From the NCBI GenBank assembly GCA_963995505.1, contig OZ023190.1, forward strand, positions 18,408,092 through 18,472,091: a stretch of 64,000 bases of DNA. Direction: 5' to 3'. Source of the stretch: Hypericum androsaemum. Taxonomy: Eukaryota; Streptophyta; Magnoliopsida; Malpighiales; Hypericaceae. A program made the position numbers and the translations under genes. Positions 19,702 through 31,270 of this stretch are shown piece after piece. Numbering within the stretch: position 1 is the first letter of the stretch; the number at the start of each line of letters is the position of its first letter. Under the pieces are notes generated by a model. The model did not search any database. It saw nothing but the letters and a program-made list of their open reading frames with translations, and was not told where the DNA came from.

Positions 19702-22221
19702 CTAGAGTCCGACATGCTCCAACATAGCATGAAGTTTTGGAACTCGACGACGAAACAAGGGTTCCAGCCTGAAAGATGGGACACCAGTCTCCCACCGCTT
19801 TGCATCATACATTTCATTCCATGCCTGCACTATCTCGTCAATTTTGAACCCCAAGCCTGCAACAGTTTTCAAAGTGTGGAATGTAAGACCTTGTGCATTC
19901 TGTATTGAAAATGGATTTTGAAAAGAACCCTTCATAACCTTCTCAAAATTTTATCAACAGAACACTGCTGAATCCTACAAGATGAGATGGAAAAATAAAT
20001 TATGTCAACTGTTTGATGCATTATGGGGACAGGGGTAAATACCGTCTAGTGCAGTTTCATTCGAAGCATGGTTCTTTATCATCACAGCTATGTCTGTTGG
20101 AGACGCTCCAGCCAGTTCAAATTTCTCAATTGCAACATCCAAGCATTCCTCCCACGTTGGTAGCTCTAGCCTAAATTCAACAAGAGAGCGTTCATACAGC
20201 ATTGTACCCCATAACAGGTGTATTTGAGAACTCATGTTGGCTGCCTGTTCAGCCGCTTCCTCGGGAGACAGCTCTTTCAATAGCCCATCCAGACCCATTT
20301 TTTGCAATTGGGATTTATATGTTTCAATTTTGGAAAGTCCATTTAGTCGTTGCTCCTCCATCTCCTCCCACATCTGTACACCCTTCTCCATACAGTCTTC
20401 GGCCTTGTTATAAAGATCTAGAACCTCCTCAGACGGTCCACTTTCTATATCAATGTCGCTACCGATGGCATGGTACCAACATAGCTTTGCTTGCTCAAAC
20501 TGCTGCTGCCCAAGAGCCAGAAGACCTTCACAGAAGTCTGGCTTGATTTTGAGCGCTTCATGGTATTTCGATGCAGCTTTTGCATATTCTGCCTTTGCCC
20601 ACTCATACCCAGTCTTAACCTGTGCAAGCACAGCATCGATACTACCATCTTCGGAAAAGAAAACCCGCTTCCTTGCTTTGGATAAGTGCACGTTTCCCCA
20701 ATTGAACAAAGCCAAAGCTGCCATCTCTTGAAACTTATCAATAGCAATATCAAAGAGTTCCTGGGCATCGTCACTGGTCACTGCATCCTCCAACGCCTCA
20801 GAATATAACTTCACCCCTAGCTCATGGAGATCCAAGTATGAATCAGAATCAATACCGACATGATTCTTAAACAAACGGGCAAACTGGAAAATCCAATCTT
20901 CAATACAGGGTACTTTTTTCCCAACTTCCACTCCTTTTGACATCTCTTTCCCATTCTCAACCACTTCCTCGACCTTTGTCATATCCAAACCCACCCCCCT
21001 GTCGATTTTCTTCCCCTCATAAGCCGGCTCTCGACTAGGACCAACTTCAACAACATAAAACCTCAATGACCCTTGGCTATGGCCTGACGACTCCGCCAAT
21101 CTCAGCTCATCAGTGGAAGTAATTGTAACTAAATCACCCTCCTGATCCTTGTACTTAACCAGCACACCCGTCAAACCCGGAAACCTGTCGCGAACAACAT
21201 CCATCAACAACCCAACACCACAGTTCATGGGCAACTGCGCCCACCTAATATCATCCCCGAGCACCAACTTAACACTCCTAGAAACAGCCTTCTCCCCCTC
21301 ACCGTCCTTCTTCACATAATCCAAAACCGCTTCCTTATCCTTCACCTCCTTCTCCACCACAACCACCTTCTCCTTCTCTTTCTCCTTCTCCTCCTCCTTC
21401 TCTGGCCCTTTCTCTTTCTCCTTCTCCTTCCTCTTCTTCTCCCTCCTCTCCTCCTTCCTATCCTTCTCCCTCCTCTCCTCCTTCCTCTCTTTCTCCTTCC
21501 CGCTCTTCTTCTTCTTCTTCTTCTTCTTAATCCCATCCTTCACCACCTTCCTAAACCGCGAAGCCCCCTTCCCGTCCTCCTCCTCCTCCTCCCCCACGCT
21601 ATCCAACCCGATAACCTTCTCATCGAAACTAACCCCTTTCTCCTCCATGGCACTCTTAACACTCCCCAACACCTCCAATGCAGTCAAATTATTCGGCTCC
21701 ATCGCCAGCACGAAATTAACATCCCTCCAAGCCAAATCCAACCGATTCAACGCCTCGTAGCACATGGCCCTCTTCAAGAGCGCCTTACTATACTTAGGCG
21801 AAACCTCTAAAGCCAAATTACACTCGCTAATAGCCCTAGGGTACTCACCGACCCCCATCTGCATGTAACAAGCGGCCATGTTGCTCCTCAGATACGCCAC
21901 GTCGATGTGGTTCTTCGGGAGAAGCTTGAGGGCCTTTTCGTACTTTAACATGGCCCCCTCGTGGTCCTTCCTCTGGAAGAAGAGCCTGTTCCCTTCCTCC
22001 TTGAGCTCCTGTGACAGGTTTATGAAGATCGCCGTGTCCTCGTCGAACGCCGCCGCCGCCGCGGTGGACTTCGACCTGTCTGTCGTCGTCGGCCGGCCGG
22101 CGGAGGCAGCCATCGTCTTCGATCGGTCCATGGTGGCGCCTCTCGGGATGGCGGAGGCGGCGCGCGGGGATGACTCCGGCGGCGTCCCGCCGCTCTTCTT
22201 CTTCCCGGCCGGCTTTCCCAT
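19702..22221 (-). CDS. PHOX: PHOX-family TPR and PB1 domain protein
   Basis: Exon 1 22,221-20,043, phase-1 intron 20,042-19,857 (GTATTT...TTGCAG), exon 2 19,856-19,702; 777 residues. The N-terminal TPR block is at about 71-180 ([47 protein letters not shown]). A Lys/Glu-rich stretch covers 211-300, then a PB1 domain at about 313-393 with the acidic OPCA motif [18 protein letters not shown] second TPR-like helical region lies at about 450-640, and the C-terminus reads [20 protein letters not shown] and [13 protein letters not shown]. This architecture is that of plant PHOX proteins (PHOX1-4/CLMP1), thought to act as co-chaperone or scaffold proteins. The first exon read alone would end at 20,005; the spliced form restores the conserved tail. 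Start: first [12 protein letters not shown]. Confidence 0.88.
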
Positions 22222-23479
22222 TTAGGAATTAACAGAAATAATCGGGGGAGATTTTATTTTTTTTCTACTCAAAATGATCGAATAATTATTGTTGCGCTCA
22301 TTAATTATTAGGGATTCGAGGAGGGAGGATTTTTTAATTAGGAGAGGGTGGAAAGAGGACAGACATTTTCTGTCCACGAGGCGCGGAAAGGGGTTTCCTT
22401 TCTAGCTGGGAGGGAAGGTCAACGTGTTTCAGGGGCATGTTTGGAATTTTCTCCCACCCCCTAAATTTCGTTTCTCAATACGTCGTTGGTTGGCGCGAGG
22501 AAACATCGTTCCGGATCTGTTTGATTGTTATTTTTTCTCTCTATAATTTGAAAGGTGAAACCGAGTGTTGTGATACGCCAACGCGAGCTTTTTATACGAA
22601 GGTCTTTTCTCAAATCACGTAAATCTTTTTAAAACTGTTCATTGTTTGTACACTCATCAATTTCAAGCTCTAAACCCTAGGTATCACATATCTAGTTTCA
22701 ACTTAGTTAGTATCAAACACGTTTAACTTCGACATCTCTCGATGTTTGCTAGAAAAAGAAGTACACTTTATTGATATGGATAATACAAATTAAATTATTT
22801 ATATTTCGGACAGATTTATAGAAATACGACATGATAAAATTGGATTGTTTATTTATTTATATTTTCGTGGTACCAATACTTGCGCTATTTAGTATTAACT
22901 TTTTATTAAAAAATATGATAATTAATTAGGTAAGATCAACAGTAGCGAATTTTAATCCGGTTGTCTTCAAGCACCTAGCCGCCCCTGAAGGCTGGAATCC
23001 TCGGTGTATACTATTTTCCTCCCAGACATAATATTAAAATACATGATCAGCCAGAAGAAAGGGTTTTGGATTGAGTGTGGACAACATAAAAGTCATCTCT
23101 ACAGAAGAAATTTTGTTTAAACTATCAAATTTCATTAAAAACTGTGTCTACAGATCTGATAGTTATTAAAAATCGTGTCTATAAATATAATTACTTGATC
23201 TATTTCAACGATGAAGAGTTCGCACTAAAAGCGTGCAATTGATTACTCTTTTCTTTAAGCCTCGCATATTATAAGCCAACAAATTGGTACGAAACTTCCG
23301 TTTGGACTCCAACTAGTTATTGGCACTTGCGGAATCGGGGATTACATGTGGTCAGAGTTAGGATGGGCCCAGTACAACCTATTTTCGCTGGCTCAAAATA
23401 ACTTTTTGTCGCAACGACGACTTTAATATAACTGGCTTTCCACTGAAATTTTTATATGATGCCAGTTAGACTTCTCTAT
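22222..23479. other. Upstream region of the PHOX-like gene and spacer
   Basis: The first 250 bases are the likely 5' UTR and promoter on the minus strand, GC-richer than the rest. No clear TATA box was found. The remainder is AT-rich with no supported gene. Confidence 0.4.
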
Positions 23480-24405
23480 GGCCTTTTGGCTTTTAGAAGA
23501 AATTTTGGGTTCTCGGGCCTTACAATTGGATTAAAATTACCTGGAGTTTTACTTTTTTTTTAGGAACCCTAGAGTTTTACTCGTAAGTATTAAATAATAA
23601 GAATTTGACAAATGATCCACTTTAAATACAAGATCCAGCTCGAAAAATCGGACAGTCATCAGCATTCCAAGGTCAGTGACAGTACTTGACCAAAAAAAAG
23701 GTCAGTGACTGTGTACATTTTTGTCAGGAAGATAAAGACTGTACATAAAGAATATACCCCATAGAATGGAATGTTATGTCCTCCTCATCTCCCAACTTGG
23801 CTGTTCTCTCGCTATTCCACAAAATATAAAACAATATAGGGAAAAATATAGTTTACAACCCTGTAGTTTCACCGATATTACTTTTAGACCGTGTTGTTTC
23901 AAATTGGTAATTTAATCCCTGTGCTTTCCAATCTTTTGCAGCATACGGTTAATTCCAGATGACGGGGCTAAAAGTATCATTTGGCTTGTCACGCAAGCCC
24001 AAACGACATAATTTTTTGCCTACGTGGCATAGTGAGTGGATAAGTCGTGTATGATGATTGACGTGTTAGGATGGTTAATTACAAAATCAGTATCTCGTCC
24101 CTCCTCCCCTCTCTCTCCTCCCTCCTCTTCCTCATCCGGCAGAAAAACAAATTTTCCTTTAAAAAATCATCATTTTTCACTTCCCAATATTTTAAAACTT
24201 TATCAATCAAAAACAACACTCGACAACATTAAACAATTACATTCGTTAGTTCTGATTCATCCAGTTTGAACAGATTCGACCGATAACCCAATTCTGATCA
24301 CCCGATTCATCCAACTTGAACAGATTCGTCGGAGGTGGAACGTTGAGGCTTTGGGTTGTCGGAGGATGGGAGACCCGTCGGAGTGATGGATTCCTTATAG
24401 TAAGT

Positions 24406-24778
24406 ATTAATCTCTACGCGTCGTGGTGCGGGCACTGCCAGTCGCTGGCGCCAGAGTACGTGGCAGCGGTGTCCAAGATGAGGGAGGAAGGCACGGAGGT
24501 GGTCCGCGCTAAGGTCGACACCACCGAAGGAGGCCGACCTCGCTCAGGAGTACGACATCCAAGGCTTCCCCACCGTTCTCTTCTTCTCCGATGGGGTCCA
24601 TAAACCCTACAACGGCCAGCGTAACAGGTGACGACGAGTTGAATCGGTTAGGTTACGTAAATTTTGTGCTTTTTGTAACCATTTTTTTCCTCCGGTGGTG
24701 GTGTTTAAGGAGCCGATTGTGAGTGGATCAAGAAGAAGACATGGCCCGGGGTGTACAATTTGACCACGTTGGATGAGG
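24406..24778 (+). pseudogene. Captured protein disulfide isomerase (PDI) fragment with an intron
   Basis: From 24,406 the frame reads NLYASWCGHCQSLAPEYVAA and AKVDTTE: the thioredoxin fold around a CGHC active site. After an extra base near 24,524 the homology continues in another frame (QEYDIQGFPTVLFFSDGVHK, PYNGQR) to 24,627, where a GT begins an intron. The intron ends TTTAAG at 24,709 and exon 24,710-24,778 reads WIKKKTWPGVYNLTTLDE with a one-base slip near its start. This matches the first thioredoxin domain of plant PDIL1-type proteins. The retained intron means the fragment was copied from DNA, not mRNA. No signal peptide or second catalytic domain, and two frameshifts, so it is not functional. 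Confidence 0.85.
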
Positions 24779-24869
24779 GTGAGTTATATAACTTTACCAA
24801 ATTCCCGGGATTGATTTAGTAATTAATTACTCTAACATGTCATACATGACTTACCCAGTTACCATGTCA

Positions 24870-26920
24870 TTTTTTTTTTGGTCAGGAAGAGGGGCTAGGG
24901 CCCCTGGGTTGTTTATTAAGATTACTGCAAGCTGTCCATACAAACTGCTCTTGGTAAGGCAGTGTCGCTTATATCGCGCAAAAGTAACTGATCTAGCCCC
25001 TGAGGGGGGTTACATAGGACATGGAATCCTAGTGGTTGGTCGAAACCAAGGTTCGCTAGCCAATCGGCACATGAGTTAGCTTCCCTGTATGCATGCTTGA
25101 CTGACACCATCCACTCCCTTTTGATAATTTCTCGTATGTCGATGAGTATTGAGGGACTAGTCGGGTCAGGGGCTCTAGTGCTCTGTAGTAAGTCAGCCAC
25201 TATACGGGAGTCAACCTCTAACACGAGTTGCTTGATGTTCATAGACCAGGCTAGTTCCAACCCATGTAGAGTAGCCCAAAGTTCTGCCATGACACTCGAG
25301 CAACTCCCTAGATTCGTCGTAAAACCACCAATCCAATTACCCGCCCTATCCCTAATTAAACCTCCCGCAGCAGCCTTCAACGAGTTACCTCTTCTTGCGC
25401 CGTCCGTGTTTAGTTTGCACCAACTTGACGGAGGTTTTTCCCATCCAATTAGTGTTGTACTCTTCCTTGGTTTAGGAGACATACTTTCCACAGACTCCCA
25501 CGCCACCTGGATCTCTTTCACCCTGTAACATATCGAGGCAAATTGGTCAAGAGGATGCGGAGAACCTTCTCTCCATACTTCATAATTATGCCACTGCCAG
25601 AAGTCATGTAGAGCAACTATAAAAGGAGTGGTCCAATAACTATCTAGTCTAATGTTTCCTTCAAGCCAAGACAAAAGGTCAAGGGAAAAGAAATGGACAG
25701 AGGGTAAGTTGTGGAAAGAGAGAAGCTGTATCCAGCAGTCTTTGATCTTCTAGCAATCCCTCAAAGCATGGATTACAGTTTCCTCAGCTTCACGACAACA
25801 TGGGCACGTGGCCTCTTGTGTCATATGTCTTCGTTTGCGGATGCTATTCGTAAGGAGCTTTCCATGGCCAGCGAGCCAAGGGATACGCTTTAACCGTTGC
25901 GGTCCTTGCCATTTCCATATGTTGGACCACAAGTTCGTCTGCGTACTTGGTTCCTCCTCCCATTCTTGAATTAGATCATAAGCCGATCTTGTAGTAAACT
26001 TTCCTGTCGGGGAGTGGCTCCAGGCAATAGTATCCGGGCCACGACTCTCCTTTGGGGGAGGGATACCTGCAATAAACGAAAGGGATTGAGTTGGCAGTAG
26101 ATTTTCGAAGAGAGGCCAATCCCATTCCCCTCTTTCATTTGTCGCATCTTTCACTCTCCAATGAGAGACATTCTCCGGTAAACTCTGAGTTGCAATGGAC
26201 CGCAGGGGGTGCCCGTCATTGGTCCAGATATCATCCCAGAATGATACATCTTCCCCACACCGCACTCACCATTGAATTCCCATCTTCATGGTAGGCCATA
26301 AGGAGCAGATTGCTTTCCAAAGTAGAGAGTGTGTGACACTACTCTTCGCTTCAGTGATAGGAACTCCTGGCTTAAGATATTTCCCTCGAAGTACCTGCGT
26401 CCATAAAGCAGAAGAGTTAGTAATTAAGTCCCAAGCTAGCTTCATAAGAAGGGCTGCGTTTTGGTCACGGAGTTTCTTGAACCCCAACCCCCCTTCCTTT
26501 TTTGGTTTACATAACTCTTCCCAGGAGACCAGGTGGGGTTTCCTCTTTGTCGTGGAGGATCCCCAAATAAAGCCCCTTTGTAACTTCTCAATATCATCAC
26601 AGAGTCCGAGAGGTAGCTTTGCCGCTTGCATAGCGTAGCTCGGGAGGGTGGATACAACTGTCTAGGCTAGGGTAACACGTCCGGTAAAGGACAAGTTCTC
26701 TACGCTCCACCCTTGGAGACGGTGCTGGACTTTCTCCGCGATGTAGCCATAAGTACTCTTGGTAACCCGATCATGTAGGAGAGGCATTCCTAGGTAACGT
26801 CCAAGATCTCTAGTAGGGAGAACCCCAGGCGGCGCTCTAGCTCTCTAGCCAAAGAAGGCGAAACGTTCTTGGAGACGTAAATCTTTGTCTTATCCTTGCT
26901 GATTTTTTGACCTGAGGACA
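24870..26920 (-). mobile_element. 5'-truncated LINE, minus strand
   Basis: A ten-T run at 24,870-24,879 marks the poly(A) tail. Going 5' on the minus strand: RNase H domain (25,674-24,922; KLNTDGARRGNS, ELWATLHGLELAW, LEVDSRIVADLL, NSCADWLANLG), a zinc-binding domain (about 25,750; CPCCREAEETVIHALRDC), the linker region (26,631-26,266; WEELCKPKKEGGLGFKKLRD) and the end of the reverse transcriptase (about 26,900-26,640; KISKDKTKIYVSKNVSP). Stops and frameshifts separate these blocks, so it is older than the LINE in U1 and belongs to a different lineage. Whether it inserted into the Mutator-like element or was carried with it is not resolved. Confidence 0.85.
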
Positions 26921-27094
26921 AACAAAACTTGGAAAGCACATGGATTGAAATACTAATTTGAAACCACATGGACTAAAAATGATATCGATAAAACTACAGG
27001 GTAGTAAACTACAATTTTCCCGACAATATATGCCAGTAACAACCATCAACATGCAAGCCCTCAACGATCTTGACAAAGAAACAACATCATGAAA

Positions 27095-27760
27095 CGTCTC
27101 TCTCTTTTGTGCAGAACTTGAAGAAACTCATCAGGGCTCCAATGTCCATCACGATTTGCGTCGAAAACGTGGAAAATGATATCTATCCACCACATTGTCT
27201 GTGAGTGAGACGCCACAAACCTTCAAATGCACAGAAACTGAATTAGAAGTATTATTCAAGAGAATACAATCAAGGAAAGACATGATATGCACCGTGACAA
27301 CCAAAAGTAAAGGAGTTCACACAAAGGCATCCGAACTCACATGTTATCCATGAAATACTAAGGTAAATATTCATCAAAATTGCACTGAGCAATGCATTGC
27401 TAGTTCACATTTTGGGTTAATCTGCAGCTGTCTCAACGAGTAGAACCTAGAACTACTTGAGGAGGAAGGTTAAGCTTCTTACATGATATGCAGCTCTTTT
27501 GAAGTCGTCTCTTGCTAATAGCTAAAAAGTGCCAAAGAAAATGGCCACAACTTTTTGCATAATTCAACAAAACTTCTGAATTCGTCAAACGTAATGCGCA
27601 TCTTCCTGAGGTGACCATGATCATTTAATTCATCTACCCGATCAAGTAACTTATCCAGATGGCTTATGTCGGCAGAAGCAACCATAGATAAAGCAAAATC
27701 CTTGGCTGATATTGCTTGTCCCGATTTGTAGTTGTAATGTGCTAACTCTAGCCTTAGGAT
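27095..27760 (-). pseudogene. Duplicated 3' part of MICU, decayed
   Basis: Two exon-like blocks match the last two exons of the MICU gene at 30,107-30,899. Block 27,220-27,095 corresponds to exon 6 but carries a 4-bp insertion (TATC-type, near 27,184) that shifts the frame and lacks the C-terminal codons. Block 27,760-27,483 corresponds to exon 5 and has lost 19 bp near 27,513 (between two TAG triplets), again a frameshift. Splice-like edges are kept. There are no upstream exons, promoter or start. It is non-coding debris of the segmental duplication. Confidence 0.85.
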
Positions 27761-28137
27761 CTAAAAATTACAGAAGATTAAGCATGCCATCATGATAGGA
27801 ATATCTGTCGAAAAGACGACATCTCGGACAACTGATTGCAAACCTAAATTTTCAGCAATTTAGATGTTCATAAGGTGATTCAAGTACCCAGCCCCTGCAG
27901 AAGTATACAAGCATTACAGGAAAAAGAAAAGCTGCAATATATCTCATTTGACATAACAAAAATGACAGCATTTTGAAGCATGATACATCATACAACACAA
28001 TGTCTCAATCCAATTCCTTGAGAAGTGCAAACAAGAATCAATCAAGGCTCTGAAAAAAGAGAAATGTGTTCTAATACCTCCAAAGAACCAGCCAAAATCA
28101 ACCTTGTTCTGAGAAAAACACCCCCACCAAAATCAAC

Positions 28138-28852
28138 ATTTGAACCAACCTTATTAGTTATGTACCAGTAATTTGATATCCCAACATTTGCTATATACAA
28201 TTGAAACTGCTTCTCATGCATCACAATAAAGAAGGTTTACAATCAACATGAGCTTGGTGTAGTTATCCAACAACAAAAGTAGCAGAAAATCATCTTATGA
28301 TGCATGAGGACAACCATAGGAGTTGTTTTAAATGACATTTAAAGAGATCTCAGGCTGGAAAAGAAACTATTGAGAGAGCTACCGACATAATTTGACTTTT
28401 GACTTTGGATATTTGCAACTTGTCAACATTCCTATATAATTAAGTCACATATTCTTAATACAGAGACTACACAGAATCTTTTCATGCTAAGATGACTAGG
28501 AGGAGTACAATAGATTCTCTAGTAACCATGTTTAACTCCACCTACTAAGGAAAAAAAAAGAATTTAGAGAGAATTGAGCAAGAGGTAAAAAAAAAACTGA
28601 GATAACAAAACGGTTTCCATTGTTTTGAGGAACGATGATCAATACATGATGTAGCATCCTGCAAGTGCTCTTTCCCACCTAACCAGTTAGCCAGCTAACT
28701 AACCAACCAAATGTAACTAACTAACAGATTCTCGTGCCAACGGCCACTATTGTCAACTAACTCCAGCTTCTACTACTGCTTACTGACTCTAGCGTGTGAT
28801 CACCACGACGATACACCCATGTTCTCCATATTCTTTGTCATGACAAATACCT
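28138..28852. other. Spacer between duplication and F-box fragment
   Basis: No gene. Similarity to the MICU intron ends near 28,137. A short run of CTAAC-like repeats occurs at about 28,680-28,730. Confidence 0.4.
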
Positions 28853-29240
28853 CTAGGCACTGAGTGCATTTAAACTCATAATTTGCCGAACCTTCTCACA
28901 GAGCTCCTTCTCGGCATTTTTACATCTTCCATCATTATCATGCGATGCTAGGAAGACGAAGTCCAGACGAGCGTGAACCAATGATGGGACATCAACCAGC
29001 TTACAGCTGATCGAATCCCAACATCCCAAAAGCTTCAACTCCTCGACCTGAGGAGTGGCAACACGGACCTCTGAGTTTGAAACATAAAATCCGCTACTAT
29101 GTTGTTTTATGACCAATTTCTTCAACTCGAGTAATGTCAATGTTATGCCCACCACAAAAAGAGACGTAGCGCAATGTCAAGGACTCGAGCGAGGGACAGC
29201 CAGGCAACAAATTCTCAATTCCTTCCGGCAATGCAAAGCC
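28853..29240 (-). pseudogene. F-box/LRR (FBD-type) protein fragment
   Basis: On the minus strand, upstream residues GCPSLESLTLRYVSF (about 29,195-29,150) shift into another frame that continues LKKLVIKQ, PQVEELKLLGCW and KLVDVPSLVHARLDFVF to a stop at 28,853. These are leucine-rich repeats of the plant F-box/FBD/LRR family, which supply substrate-binding parts of SCF ubiquitin ligases. The F-box and FBD ends are missing and the frame is broken near 29,150, so this is a fragment. It sits exactly between the two copies of the segmental duplication. Confidence 0.65.
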
Positions 29241-29289
29241 CACATTCAAACCTATTATTTCTTTTTCCTTGCTAAGCCCACTTTTGCCT

Positions 29290-31270
29290 AGGTGGTACTA
29301 GACTTCTCCATCGCCTTTTGGCTTTTTAGAAGAAATTTTGAGTTCTTCAAGTCTCAATGAAAAAGAATCATTCAAAAAGTTATTCATAAATATTAAATAA
29401 GAATCCAAGGTGAGCAACGATGTACATCAATTTTGAGAAAAATGAACTTTACATAAAGAAAATACCCTAGAACGGAATGTTCTGTCGGCTCATCTCTTAA
29501 CTTCTCAGCAAAATATTCCAATAACAACCATCAACATGCAAGCCATCGGCGATCTTGACAGGGAAACACCATCATGCAATAGTGAACGCAGCATAACAAC
29601 AAAATATGCTCCAACATGTGATTAATAAAGACTAACGGGCTAGTTGCCTATCGACGTTTACCAAAAAACCAGAGAATAACAACGAAGTCTGAGGCTTTTC
29701 CAACTATATTCCCAAATATCATCAGCAGTGATGCGGAAAACAGTCAGCGGCTCAAGCAATGTCCAGAAAACAAGTTCGCCAAAGTCATGTTTGGTTTACT
29801 GCGACATTCACATGACCAAGATACAAGAGTACATATTTGCAAAAACATAAAAAAATATTAACAAAACGACGTGCCACAGGAAAAAAGGCTGTGCCATGTC
29901 ACCGGAGCCCCTGAATGCGAAGACTCGGCTTGCCACCATAAAAAAATAGCTGGGCGGCCATGCTCGTAACTTGTTATAGGTCCTACCAGTCATCCTCTGC
30001 AAAATCAAGTCACTCGAATCAGGAAGCACGCCAGTCTTCTGATTGACGAAGCACAAGGTTGCACAGTAATTAACTTCAAGCACGTCGGGAACCAAAAGGC
30101 CCAGGGCTAAAACAGCCGTCCAAGGGAGCTGTCACTTGCACAGTTGAAATAGCAAGCCAAGAACCCCATTAGTCCTGACTGGACAGGTTGAGCAATGTCT
30201 CTCTCTCTTTTGCGTAGAACTCGGAGAAACTCATCTGGGCTCAAATGTCCATCACGATTTGCGTCGAAAACGTGGAAAATGATATCAACCACATTGTCCG
30301 TGAGTGGGACGCCACAAACCTTCAAATGCACAGAAACTGAATTAGAAGTATTATTCAAGAGAATACAATCAAGAAAAGACATGCCGAGCACATGCACCTT
30401 GACAACCAAAAGTAAAGGCGTTCACACAAACTCATCCAAACTCGCATGTTATCCATGAAATACTCAGCTAAATATTCATCAAAATTGCACTGAGCAATAC
30501 ATTCCTATTTCCTAGTTCACATTTTGGGTTAATCTGCAGATGTCTCAACGTACAAAACCTAGAACTACTTGAGGAGGAAGGTTAAGGCATTAAGTTCCTT
30601 ACATGATATGCAGCTCTTTTGAAGTCATCTCTTGTTAATAGGCCATTCACTTTGCCGTAGCTAAAAAGTGCCAAAGAAAATGGCCGCAATTTTTTGCGTA
30701 ATTCAGCAAAACTTCTGAATTCGTCAAATGTAATGCGCATGTTCCTGAGGTGACCATGATCATTTAATGCATCCACCCGATCAAGTAGCTTATTTAGATG
30801 GCTTATGTCGGCAGAAGCAACCATAGATAAAGCAAAATCCTTGGCTGATATTGCTTGTCCCGATTTGTAGTTGTAATGTGCGAACTCTAGCCTTAGGATC
30901 TAAAAAATAACAGAAGATTAAGCATATCATCATGATAGGAATATCTGTCGAAAAGACGACCTCTCAGACAACTGATTGCAAACCTAAATTTCAGCAATTT
31001 AGATGTTCATAAGGTGATTCAAGTGCCCAGCCCCTGCAGAATTATACGAGCATTACAGGTAGAAGAAAATCTGCAATATATCACATTTGACATAACAAGA
31101 ATAACAACATTTTAATGCATGATGCAACACAATGTCTCAATCCAATTCCTTGAGAAGTGAAAACAAGAATTAATCAAGGCTCTGTAAAAAGATAAATGTG
31201 TTTGCATAACCCCCAAAGAACCAACCAAAATCAACCTTGTTCTGCGAAAAATACCCCCATCAAAATCAAT
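29290..31270 (-). repeat. Segmental duplication copy B (parent copy)
   Basis: This is the counterpart of 23,480-28,137. It contains the 3' UTR, exon 6, exon 5 and part of intron 4 of the MICU gene. It gives the uninterrupted arrangement at the point where copy A holds the Mutator-like element (near 29,520). Confidence 0.75.

Larger units (their letters stand above)
23839..27021. mobile_element. Mutator-like element with a PDI fragment and a nested LINE
   Basis: Inverted ends: the left starts GGGAAAAATATAGTTTACAA and the right, reversed, starts GGGAAAATTGTAGTTTACTA; they stay similar for about 100 bp (ACCCTGTAGTTT, GGTTTCAAATT, TGTGCTTTCCA). Flanking 9-mers AACAATATA (23,830-23,838) and GACAATATA (27,022-27,030) differ at one base. 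The paralogous site near 29,520 lacks the element, so it inserted into copy A or was absent from copy B. Inside are a fragment of a protein disulfide isomerase gene and a 5'-truncated LINE. No transposase was seen. Confidence 0.8.
23480..28137 (-). repeat. Segmental duplication copy A (degenerate), containing a Mutator-like insertion
   Basis: The flanks of this segment match 29,290-31,270: GCCTTTTGGCTTTTAGAAG near 23,480 against 29,310; the segment with ACCATCAACATGCAAGCC at 27,041 against 29,530; and 27,095-28,137 against 30,195-31,267. It covers part of the MICU gene. Copy A carries the 3.2-kb element at 23,839-27,021 and lacks the equivalent of about 29,580-30,190. Copy B belongs to the working gene. 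Confidence 0.75.

Noticed and set aside
21342..21536. Arg/Gly-rich minus-strand frame
   Set aside because: It is an alternative frame of the Lys/Glu-rich coding repeat in the PHOX-like gene.
30195..30458. Plus-strand frame over the MICU 3' end
   Set aside because: Antisense of MICU exon 6 and its intron.
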